A DNA stretch of 64,000 nucleotides from Phalacrocorax aristotelis (Eukaryota > Chordata > Aves > Suliformes > Phalacrocoracidae): assembly GCF_949628215.1 (NCBI RefSeq), contig NC_134287.1, forward strand, positions 22,823,501 through 22,887,500. Direction: 5' to 3'. The notes beneath the pieces are model-generated. The model did not search any database. It was not told the origin of the DNA and saw only the letters and a list, made by a program, of their open reading frames with translations. How positions within the stretch are numbered: the stretch's first letter is position 1; each line of letters starts with the position of its first letter. Positions 27,201 through 39,200 of the stretch are shown here, piece by piece. The translations under genes and the position numbers were made by a program.

Positions 27201-30200
27201 TTCTGGCCATTCATCAACACAGATACATCACTGAGTCTTTGTCTTTTACATCCAGAGAAATAGTGTCTATTGGGAAAGTGCACTACATACTGGAAAATAA
27301 TTGTCATGCCTTGTGATGTCTGGGAGAAATCTGGAACTGTGTTCTTTAAAGAAGTCAATATTCTCACCTTTTTCCCCCACCACTGAAGAGCATGTTTATC
27401 CTTTCCTTTGAAGAGCTGATGAAAATTTGAGCCTTTGGCTGTGAGCCTTCTCGTGGACCAGAAATACCAAAATTGATGGTGGGATTTTAATTCAGCTTGT
27501 CTGTGCATGAAGTGCACTAATCTTAGGTGCTGTGGGGGGGTTTTTTCAGCAGAATCCCGCTTCTTTCATTGTGCGGTTCAAATGATGCTCAGTTAACAAA
27601 CAGCCATCCAATATTTTGCATTTCATCCTCGCTGTGATACTGTCTATAAAACACTTTACCAAAGGTGACCTGTCGGCTGTACTGTGAGGACTTTGAGAGG
27701 TAGTGAAATGAAAATACAATTGCTGAAATGTTATACTAGTACACCTAGACAGCTCATAGCTCATTTATCATTTAGTCTGGCTTAGGTAAGGAGCAGAGAG
27801 ATCAAGGTCAAAAGTGTCCACCGCTCAGGATCTCTGACTTCCCTGGTGCTTATTTAGAGTGGAACTGTTATTGGTTGGCTTTCAGCTGTTAGTGCTCAGT
27901 TGTTCTGTAAGCCATAACCCAGCTGTCACGTCATTTCCTCATAGTGTTAAAAAAAAAAAAATCGAAGTCAGACTATCCACACAGGAATATTCAACTGTCT
28001 GCTTAGGAGCACATGCAAACTGTAGGGAAGAGTTGGGTATAAGAGTAATTCCTCATGTGCAAAACTGCAGACTTTCTGGAGTGGAGGAGAAAATCTAAAT
28101 TAATTATATAATACTGGAACCTTGATAAAATCTTACGGCCAGTATTTTTAAACAGAGTGGATTTTAGACTAGGTTAATAACAGCTTAGGATAGTTACAAA
28201 ATTTGGGATAGCTACTTTAATTTGGGAAGGCAGGCTGACACGTTGTGCATCGTGCCCCGAACTCGTACAGCATGATCGCAGTTCCAAGCAGCTGATTATT
28301 CCGACCAAATGTGTGAGTAAGGAGTGGACCGCTACCTAGCGCCAGAAAAGGCAGCTCGCGCAAAATGCGGGCGGCTGGGTAAGTAATGTAGACAACTATA
28401 CTGAAGAGTGTTAGGTGAGAGGATCCTGTCCAAAATGCTGAAAAGTTAAATGACAAGTAGGGAGTAAAATAATGTGAAGTCTCAGAATTAACTAAAATGC
28501 CATACTTGTGAGAGACTGCAGGAAAAAATCCTAGCTGAAAGAACCTTATCCAAGTCGCCAAGCCAAGCGTGGAAACATAAGGAAGTGTCAAACAAAGGTT
28601 GCCTTTGCAGCCTTATGTTGGCCTAGCAGTCCTCGATGATGTGAGGCACTAGTGGCCGTTCCACGGTAACGTACCACTAGTCACTGGGCCGGCTAAGCTT
28701 TTCCTGCACCGACTCTCGCCTGCCTCTGCAAGTGTGTGACTTGCTGCTTCCCGAGAGAGACTCCCAGTGATGTTTTGGGGAGTTTGTTTTTTCAGAGGTC
28801 AGGGCACCGCAGCTCCACACGTGGGGCTGTTCTCCAAACGTGAATCACTCCCTAACACTAACGTATCTGAAAAGCCTGATAACTGGTTGCCTCAAACCTG
28901 ATGCGGCAAATCTCTTCATACTTGTGACTTTGATCTTTGTTCCTTGCTGTCACATCTACTAGATAAGGGTAGGACAAAGGGGTCTTCTGTGAGTGTTGGT
29001 AGTGTATTTGTAATAGTCTTTGGTATGTCATGGTGAGCAATATAGAGTGGCTTAGATGAAAATGTGGTAATTTCAGCCTTCAATTTTTTATAATAAAAAA
29101 GGTCAAAGCTTAATTATAGCCTTGGTATAGGCTGGGCACAGCATGTTGTAAAATCAGTACGAGAGGAGCTAGATCTAATGCTCATACTTGATCTTGCTGT
29201 CCCTTCAGCAGAACGACTTCATGCAATCGTGGTTTTATAAAAGAACATATTTAATTACTCCATGTCTTCTGTCCTTCAACATTTAGCTTCTAGTCTGGAA
29301 ACCCCACATTATGACCATACTGTGGTGATTAGAGGGAAGAGCTTCGTAAAAGGAGGGGAATAGAGACTAGATGAAGGGCAGAAACTAATCACATGAGTTG
29401 GTGGTTTAGGATTTAGGATGTAGCAAAATTCTCTGCTCCAATTCTGTTGAAACCGCTTGGGAGAGGGAGCGTAGCCTAGAACTCTTCCAAGGAAACACAG
29501 GAACTCCTTTGTGGACAGCGTGCCTCTCTAAAGGGCTATAATATGTTATGTTCTATGAGTACGTGCGCGTTTATATATAACAATACATTTTTAAAAAGGA
29601 AGTCCGCACTATATTGATGGTAAACGAGCTATGGTGTCATAGACTAAAAATGTAAAAATCCTCAAGATCTGTGGTAAAAAGCTTACTTTCTAATTGACAA
29701 TTTCTACTCATCAGTTTGTATGTACAATTTCTAATGAACCAAGTAACATCAGCTTCAAGAAATATTATGTTTCCTTGCAGAATAAAAGCCGTCCTCATTC
29801 TAGGGGAGAATATAATGTTTACAGTACCTTTCAGAGTCATGAACCTGAGTTTGACTACTTGAAAAGTCTAGAAATTGAGGAAAAAATTAATAAAATTAGG
29901 TGGTTACCACAACAGAATGCTGCTCATTTCCTGCTGTCTACAAATGGTAAGGATGCTTTATTTTTGCATAAAGAACTTTTTATGTCTTTTGAATACTATC
30001 TCACCTGTCATGCACTTGCAGGGGTTTTTCTGGAGTGTTTTGGGGTTGTTTTAATGTCTTATCCAATTACGTGCAAAATATGTTTTGATTGTAATACTCT
30101 AAATTACTGATTTATTAATGTAAAAATAGGGAAGCAGCAGCAGAATAGGTGTAGTTAGAGCTACGCTCTATAGCCGACCACGCTATCAACTTACATTCCT

Positions 30201-33200
30201 CTTACTCTGCTTTATGGTTTTGGTATAAACAGGTTCCCAGCATGCTGAACTGTAGCAGAAGTCTGAATTTGACTCCCTCATCCCCGTTTTGAAACTGATT
30301 TTTTTTTGTCTGATCCCAGATGAATTTTTAATAAAAGCACTTGAAATTGAAACGCTGTGGTTACAATGCTCTTTTTGCTTTTCCAATACCAAAATATCAT
30401 GTGTGCTTTGAATAGCAACTGTTTAAAATACAACAGTCACCCTGGGAGGAGTACCTTTATACCATTTTCACTGTGTACCTTAGAATACGTAAAAGCAGTG
30501 CATAAATTACAAGTTGGAAATGACAAGTTTTCATGCACTTTGGCTTTTTAAATATTTTTTCCAGTATTTTGGTAGGGGCTATTAGGCCTGTATGAGTATC
30601 AGCTCTGTTTCATTTTGATGCATCATGGAGCAAGCTGTAAATGTAAATGCAGAACTGTGCGTGGAAACTTGCTCTTAGTGTTGGAGGAATGCACTTGTTC
30701 CTAACAGGTTTTGGATCACTTCTTTTGCCTTGTACTTAAATGACTTTAAGGGCTGATCTGCTACCTGCGATACGAAATTCTAAAAGTGGAGCAACTTCTG
30801 TCTACTGGACTTTGAAATTAAAATAATCTTACTTTGATATAAGTCTTACTAAACTTAAAGCAGTCTTTAAACTCTCGCAGTAGTTTGGTGAGGAGGGGTT
30901 TGTTTCCAGTGAGATCCTTAGCTAACTCCTGGTGCTTGCTGAGCTTCCTGCGCTTGGAAAGGCTTCCCCTAACAAGCCCTGGGAAGTACTTGCCTTCAGC
31001 CACGAACCCAGAAATAACGGGGCGAGTCCTGTTCTCACTTACTGCCTTTGGCTGCCTCTTAGCAGACACCTGGGACACGCTTGGTTTTCCTTGAGGTAGT
31101 TAGTGTAAGTAGTTTATGGGTATGGGGTTTTGTGGGGATCTCCCCCCCCAATCATTTATCTGTCAAAATAATTTAGTCGTACAGGGTTTATGGTAAATTG
31201 TGGTAATTGGTGTGTGAAACTTTCCCTGTGAAGGGTCACTTTGGTGAATGGTGCTCATGGGGCCTTATTGTTCAGGCAGAAACTTGCACTTTATTCAGAC
31301 TGAACATTACATTGGAGTTAAAATGGAAACCATCTTTTTTTTCTCTCCATTTACTGATATTTTCATGCATTTCCCATCCACATCCTCCAAGTGCATGTCT
31401 GGTATATTTTTTGTTTGGTTTTCATGTATCAATTCTGCTAAACAATATAGCTGAAGGCAAAGTACTCCCAGTGTAGGTAGGGAGGGCTGCACTCCATATT
31501 GCATTGTTGTTTAAAGGGTTCCAGCAGGTCCACTCTGTTGCAAGCAGTGGAAGCCTAGAGAGATAAATAATATCCACTCTACTGACTCCATTATTTACTG
31601 ATTTTACTTTGAATTTAATTCATTCTCAAGCATGTGAATTTTTGTTGGTTTTAGATAAAACTATTAAGTTATGGAAAATAAGTGAAAGGGATAAAAGAGC
31701 CGAAGGTTATAATTTAAAAGATGAAGATGGAAGACTTAGGGATCCTTTCAGAATCACAGCACTACGGGTATGTTCCTGATCTTTGACTTCATGTTTTTGC
31801 ATGTACTTCTCTACCTTTGTATCACTGAAGTTGTCAACTGAAATGCGTAGATCAAAAACGATGCTTTGGTCAGGGTCGTTGAAAACTTAGAAGAAAAGAC
31901 ACTTCATTATACGTATATAATTATTAAATAAGGCTCCTCTGGAAAACTTGAGGCAAGATTTCATTATTATAATATTACATTATTGGCTTTCTGATAGTTT
32001 GTTGGGTTTTTTTTTCTTGGAACATCTTAGCATATTTTAAATGGATTTTAAATTTAAATTGTTTTGTAAAATTAAAATATTGTGTTAGACAGCCTTCATC
32101 CACCTCAGTATATTCAGACTGTAGAAAGAGATATACTAATTTATTGACAGCAATAAAATAAAACAAAATATTGTTGCTCCAGCCTGAAAAAGCAGCATTT
32201 TGGAGTATGTGTGTCTGGGGCTGCACTACTCTGTACTCGGTTCATAGAAAGCATGGACTCCTCCTGCTGTGTTCTTAAAATAGTCTGATGTCTTAGTGCA
32301 ACCTGAAGTGCAGGGAACAGATTTATTTCAGAGACCCGTAGCATAGTGACTTCTCTTCCCGGCCCCGGCTATTCAGCAGAGGATAGCGCTGACGTGCCTG
32401 TGCTGCTTCGCTGGCACGGCACGGTAGGTGCCCGGGTTAGCCCCGGTATCCCCCCCGAGTGCTGCTCTGTGAGTCGGGCAGAGGGGGTCCTGCTGTTTGG
32501 CTTACAGCCCGTGCCACGGTGAATTTAGGAAGAACTTGGTTTTGGTTGTATTGATAATAGTTTTTCCCCCCTCAATATTGCTCATATCAAATTTGTTCAG
32601 TCTTTTTTCTAAGAACAAGACCCAAATGGAAACGGGGTGCTGGGTATTCTAGGGTTAGGCAGCAGGTGTTTCTGTTAGAGGCAAGTTCTGAGCATTTGGA
32701 AAACCTAACATATACTTGAATAACCTTGACATTTTCTCCACTTGCACAGTGATGTAGTGGTAGTGTTAGTGTTCCAGGCTTGGGGTCATTTGATGCAGGA
32801 GCTCAGGAAATGAAAACATGTGGGGTTGGGGTTTTCCTTTTTTTTTTTTTTTTTAATGTTGTTACCACAAATAGGAGTCGAACTGAGGCTCTCACTACTT
32901 TCAAAGCCAATGCTGCTCCCGACAGTTGTGGGTTTTTGCCTTGCTTTTGCTTAAATTGAACATTGAACTGAAGCTTTAGGTATATGTGAGGCTGATGCAT
33001 AATCACGTTGGGAGAGGATATCCTATTCCTCTGGAAAGTGTCTTCCTACTCAGCATGTGGGAGCCAAGATCTGACAGAGCATTCTAATGAAAACATCTAA
33101 AAACAAGGAAATAAGTTATGATGCAATGCCTTAGCCCAAAAGTAGGTAGAGGTAGAATTTTGGGCTCTACATCCTTGCTCTTTGGTGGGAGCAGGCTATA

Positions 33201-36200
33201 CATCCGGGAACACGGAGAGTCCAGAATGTGGCCTGCGGGTTTTACCCGGTACTGGCTGTATCGCCGAAGGAGTGCGCTAACAGCTACTTTAAACACTAAT
33301 ACGTTTAGGAACCATCGAGCGGAATGAGAGGAAGCAACAGAAAGCAAGAACCTCTCTCTCAAAAGTTAGTTGTATAAATTTGCTGCTTTTCTGGGAAAGG
33401 AAGGTTGGGCTGAGCTGCAGCCCTTCCAGGCACTGCGTCTTAGGAAGAGATGATGGAATGAACCAAGTCTGAGCAACGATTGGCAGAAGGGGAAAAAACC
33501 TTGCCCACAGTTACCTCCGTGTGCTGAAATGATCAGGTTTTAGAGATCTAGAGTATATGTACCTTGGGCTTTTATGGGCTTTGTTTGCATATTTCATTAC
33601 AGAGATATAATCCCCATTTGTTTATAAAGAAGCAGGCATGGAGGAGCAGCAGCACTTCAGAGCTGCATCTTTCGCATAGAGACCATGGCATTCCTGAGTA
33701 CCGTTCCTGATAACTCACATTAATGCGTTTTCAAGGCTAGGAACACTCACGTGGTGAGATAGGAAAATTGCCTAATAAAAAGAAATGGATTAATCTTAAT
33801 CATTGCAGTTTGATGTAAACAGACTGTGAGTTGCAAACATGGTGAAAGCAATTACAGAGCTCTTGGATTAATTGGTCTCTTGTTCCAGGAAAACAAGATT
33901 ATCTTGGACACTGTCATAACTTTTTCCTTGGTTAGATGATGTAAGTTAGTGTTCTGTTGAATTGTATGTTCTGGAACAGCATAGGTCATCCTTGGGCAAC
34001 CGTAAACTAATCGCTAGCTGGTCAGCGAGAAGGAGCAGGAGGGAAGCTTAATCCACTTGACCCTGACAAACTATGTCAGCCTTCAGATCAGCTAGTTGTG
34101 GAAATAGGGTGTCCAGGCGTTCCTGAAATCCTAATGACTCTTCAGTGGGGATTTTCTTTGCAAACTGTTCTTACCCATTTTACAAGCACCCCTCCAAGAT
34201 ATGGGGGTCACTTTTAAGCGCTTGTTTCAAATCAACATAATCTTCTAACATCATTATAAACGTACACCGTTTTGTTGTTGGATGGGGTACAAAGCGGCAG
34301 TATTTGACAGGTAGCTTCTGCAGAAGTCAGTGCCTGAGGTCTTGTGTTGGTAGTGTGCCGAGTCAGCATTCGTAGGCTGTTTGGTTACTTTCCTTGCTCA
34401 CTGAATTTGGGAGGTGTTTAGCCACTAAATCAAAACAGAAATTTGTGGTGTGCAACTAATTAGTATCTTCTGAAGCAGAAATAAATTTTATGCCAAAATT
34501 GACTCTTCTTTTTCATGTTTCAGGTGCCAATATTGAAACCTATGGACCTAATGGTAGAAGCGAGTCCCAGAAGGATATTTGCGAATGCACATACTTATCA
34601 CATAAACTCTATTTCAGTAAATAGTGATCATGAAACATACCTTTCTGCAGATGACCTGAGAATTAACCTATGGCATTTAGAAATCACAGATAGAAGTTTT
34701 AGTATCCTTTTTTTGTTTTCTGTGAACACTGGGGCACATCTAAGTTGTGTATGCTTAAGAGAATCACTTTAATTTTACTCATTATAGTAGGTGTTTGGAT
34801 CTAGGGATTAAAATACCAGATTTTAAAATCTGGAGGTTTAATACAGTGAAAGCGGGCCTTAGGATGCTCTCATTCATTCCTTTATTCTTGGGCGCCAGCA
34901 TTCTTTCAGTGGAAGACTGCCAGTAGAGGTATCATAGATAGTTCGATTTCTAAATGGAAATTGAGGAATTTTGGGAGCATCCTTTATTTGAGGAGTTCAG
35001 TCAATGTAAATAAGAGTTGAAATATTTGAAAAGTAGATTCTTTGTTTTGGTAGATGCTTCTTTCCAAAGTTTAAGGTCTCTTAACTGTTGAAGTGACCCT
35101 TCTCTTGAAGACATTTTATTTTTTTCCATGTCAAATTATATCATTAACAGCAGAAATAATTTTCAAATCTTTTTGCAAGCCTGTGTATCCCAAACCAGCA
35201 GTGTGTCCTGCATGGGCAAATCTGCAGGGAAATAAAAGTTGCAGAAATACTAAATATTAAATGGGTCGTACGCAAGTTTTCTAAACCTTTAGGTAAATAG
35301 GTGAAGTATGTTCAGTAGGAAGCGTTAAGAAGGAGGCTTGAGAGGAGTCTGAAATTATCGCCAGCATCTGTTAAAGTTGATTTGTAAAATCTAGACTTCA
35401 TTTATTTTTAAATCTACTCAGGTCGCATTACTTTGTGTAGATTGCACACCGCGGAAATTAAGATCTCACCCTGGTTTTCTGCATTGTATTTTTAACTTTT
35501 TTTAATAATTATCTTCTAGAAGTGATTTGAATGTGAATTGTTACATGTCTTTACAAAAACCTTCCCAGATATTGTAGATATTAAGCCTGCTAACATGGAG
35601 GAGCTGACAGAAGTGATTACTGCCGCAGAGTTCCACCCTCATCACTGTAACGTGTTTGTCTACAGTAGTAGCAAAGGAACTATTCGACTCTGTGACATGC
35701 GTTCTTCAGCCCTCTGTGACAGGCATTCGAAGTGTAAGTTAGGATGCGTCTTTGGCTCATGGCCTTCTTGCTCTGTTTTCCCGCAAGATAGAGTGCGTAG
35801 GTGTTCTGCTTGTAAATAAACGTACCACGTTCTGCTTATTGGTAAAGAGCATACAAGGTAAGGGGTAGCGGTTTTGTAGAATGGAACATGTTAATTGTCT
35901 TGTTCTAGGCCACCAACAAGCAGAAGTGTAGCATGAGACAATTGACGATCTGACTCTGCTCCTGTTTACCCATTTATGCATCATAAACTGATGGGAACAA
36001 GTGCTTTTGGCACCAGTGAGACCTGTCTTCTGTCCAGACTCAGTCTTGGTGCTTCTCAAAGGTATCTGCTTATCAAATGCCAGTTCAGGGCAGTTTATTC
36101 ACCTTTGTGCATTAGAAACTGGGCTGATGCTGCCAGAATCCATTTACTTTGTGACCATTTGCAGCTCCTAGGGTAGAACTAATTCTTAAGAATACATGCT

Positions 36201-39200
36201 GCGTTAGAAGCGAGCTTGCAGGGATGAAAGGTGGATGCTGTTTAGTCTGCTGAGCCACGTAAACTTATGTAGGTGAGGAAGGCTTTTCTACTGAAGCCGT
36301 GAGGAGAACTGCCTGTGCCCTGCACGCAGCCTCTTGTTCTTGCTCGCTACTGCAATAGTTGTGGCTTATTAGTAGTACTAGTCCTGTGGGGTAACCTACC
36401 GTACTGATATTTGCAGGTAAGCTTTCTAGAGTGCAGATAAGGTTTTCCTGTTGGAAGGAAGCATTTGTGCCGTGGGCAATGTAGAATGCTAGGCCGCTTC
36501 ATCTGTTTGACTTAGTGTTGCATTAAATTTCTTAGAAGCACTTTTCTTTTTTAACTGCCTGTCACTGAATAACATCCCGTTAAAAGGGGTCTGTTCAAAA
36601 ATTAAATCAATAGTTCTGGGTAGCTTGTGTCATGAAACGTTGACTTCAGAGATTGACTCTTCAATTTAAATAATGTGTTTCTTTATCTGCTTTCTAAAAC
36701 CATACAAACTGCATTTCAAGGCTAGATACTAATATTTCAGTGGGTTGTGCTGTACAGCTTTGTTCAGATCTAAAGAAAAGTATGTTGTACAGTAGTCTCA
36801 AAAAGTGGGGGTCATGCATTAAGATAGTGTGTTTGGGGTGCTGGTGTTGTCATCTGCTCTCATTCGACATGATTTGTAGACCAGTTGCAATGTTTTCAGT
36901 ACCCATGTGCTGGTTTTTTAACTTTTATTTTTTAATTTTTCCTCGGATTCATGCCTAAGACCTGGGGACTGTAGTTTGCTGGTGCTGTGCTCCGGCTGAG
37001 ACTGTTGGAGAGGCACCTAGCAATCTGATGACTAGGAGCATAGCATTGTTTAAAAAGAGATTATTTTTAAAAAGCATTTAACAGCAACTTTCTTTCAAAA
37101 GAAACTACTATATTGATTTCAAGTTTTCCAAGTACCAAAAAATGTTTGAAACTGTAAAACTTGGTGTTGGTTTAATTTGTAATTGTCTTCTATCTGCAGT
37201 TTTTGAAGAACCTGAAGATCCTAGCAGCAGATCATTTTTTTCAGAAATAATATCATCAATATCTGATGTAAAATTCAGTCACAGTGGTCGATACATGATG
37301 ACAAGAGACTACCTTTCTGTTAAAGTGTGGGACCTCAATATGGAAAACAGGCCTGTAGAGACATATCAAGTATGGTGTTCAAGTTCTCTTAAATATCCCT
37401 TCCTTTCCCTTTTCTTCTCTTTCTTTATATCTAATGCAAATTTAAATGTTCCAAAAAGGTTCACGAGTATCTTCGAAGCAAGCTTTGTTCCCTTTACGAA
37501 AATGACTGCATCTTTGACAAATTTGAATGCTGCTGGAACGGTTCTGATAGGTAAGCTGGGGGTTAGTTTTGTTCAAGTGTTAAGGATGTAATTGGTTACA
37601 TTCAAATCAGCTGGGTTTGGTTGTTTCGGGGGTTTTTTGGCAAGAACACTTCATTCTTCAATCCTCCACCCTCCAGCTGCAGAATTGGAATAAACTTTTG
37701 CGTGTCACTTTCCTTCTAATACGAATTATTGTTGAAGTTTTACATAGTCAAGACTGGCCATTTCAAGCCATGAAAATGTGGCTCAGTTTCATTCTTGAAG
37801 CGTGTACAAGAACACACGTTCATAGCCTTGCAAACCGAACCTCCTTCCCGTGTTTTCTGTAGGCTAAAAAAGATAAACTGTGTTAGATAATTACTCATAC
37901 TTGTTGCAAACAGTGGAAATGCACGTCTTGCCTGCAAGCTGTGGAAGCGTAATCGGAGAGCAAAGGCACTGTGCTGGCGCACATGGCGTGGTCTGTGGCA
38001 CTCACCAGCTGTGGTAATATTAGCCACCTGTTAAAATGCTTTCAGAACCCGTGGATAAGATCGTGGCAGATCTGAATCTTCCATCTGGATGCGTTGTGCT
38101 GGCTTGCCTCGGGGATCCTCCTTAGTTTTTTGTAGGAGTTTGAGGCTCTCTGAAATACCTACAGCAGTGACTTGCCTGCCACCAATTGCTTGCAAGCTGC
38201 TGAATGAAAAGGTGTCGGTTTTGATTTGACAGTAACAAGACCAGCCTGCGAAACAGGCTTTGGCCTAAATCTTATCAAATATTGGCAAACAATAGATCCA
38301 CCACAAGCTTAGACGGGGCAGTGATCAGGGAAGCCAAATCCCGTAAGCTGACAGGAGTCAGCAGAACAGGTGAAACCTGCCTACGTTGCTGTTGCAGCGA
38401 GGGTTGAGATGGCACGTGCCGCTGCGTGCCGCTTACCTACTGATGTCGTAAGGAAGCTGGTGCCCAGGCTTGCAAGTGGCTTTGAGTTATAGAGGGGAGA
38501 AATCGTACTGTATCATCAGTTTACAAAATAAGACACAAAATTGCTAGCAGTGTTTACAATATCTAAAACAAAATATGTAAAATAAGAGGTGTATGGTTTT
38601 CCCTAAGTTAAACGCAAGGAGACTGACCTGATTTCTGTGGGGTTTTGTCAAGCAACTCCAGTCAATCTTTTTTGGAGGCGTAAAAAAAAAAACAAAAAAA
38701 AGTCAAAGCAAGGTCACCTCCCTTTACATAAGAACATAAGTTGTCAGAAATGGTGATGCTCACCTCCCTTTGAAAAAGAAAAAAAAACCTTTCCCTCGGT
38801 GCACTCCCTGGCCCAGCCTGAGCGGTAGATGTTGTGGTAGTAGCATCTCAGTCTCCTAGTCGTGGCTTTGTTAATGCCGTGAGAACTATGTGTATCAGCA
38901 AATAAAGACGACGAGGCTGAGGTGCTTGCGACTTTGCCCCTCCGTGGGACTTCTGCCCTGTGGGGAATGGCTTTTCCAGTTCCAAGCCGTAGAAATGAGT
39001 GTCCAGTATGGAAAATAACGAACGGCTCAGCCTCAATTTCAAACATATTCTTTTGTGAGAGCTACAAACAAGCTCTTCATTGGAAGTTAGATATACGAAG
39101 GCATTTTCACGTGTAAATTTTTTCTACCTCGTTCAAAAGCAAATTTGAGACTGTGCCGGAGCTCAGAATTGTTCCCGCAGGGCTGCATCAGGCACTCACG

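Noticed and set aside
27065-27517. 150-codon minus-strand frame in PPP2R2D intron 3
   Set aside because: His/Cys/Lys-rich, with no spacing that fits a zinc finger or transposase I know. Left as a chance open frame.
28217-28591. 124-codon hydrophobic minus-strand frame in intron 3
   Set aside because: It looked like a membrane protein pseudogene at first, but I could not match it to any family and there is no poly(A) tail or flanking repeat.
28648-28681. Inverted repeat ACTAGTGG / CCACTAGT
   Set aside because: Only 8 bp of stem with no extension and no target duplication. Not evidence of a transposon.
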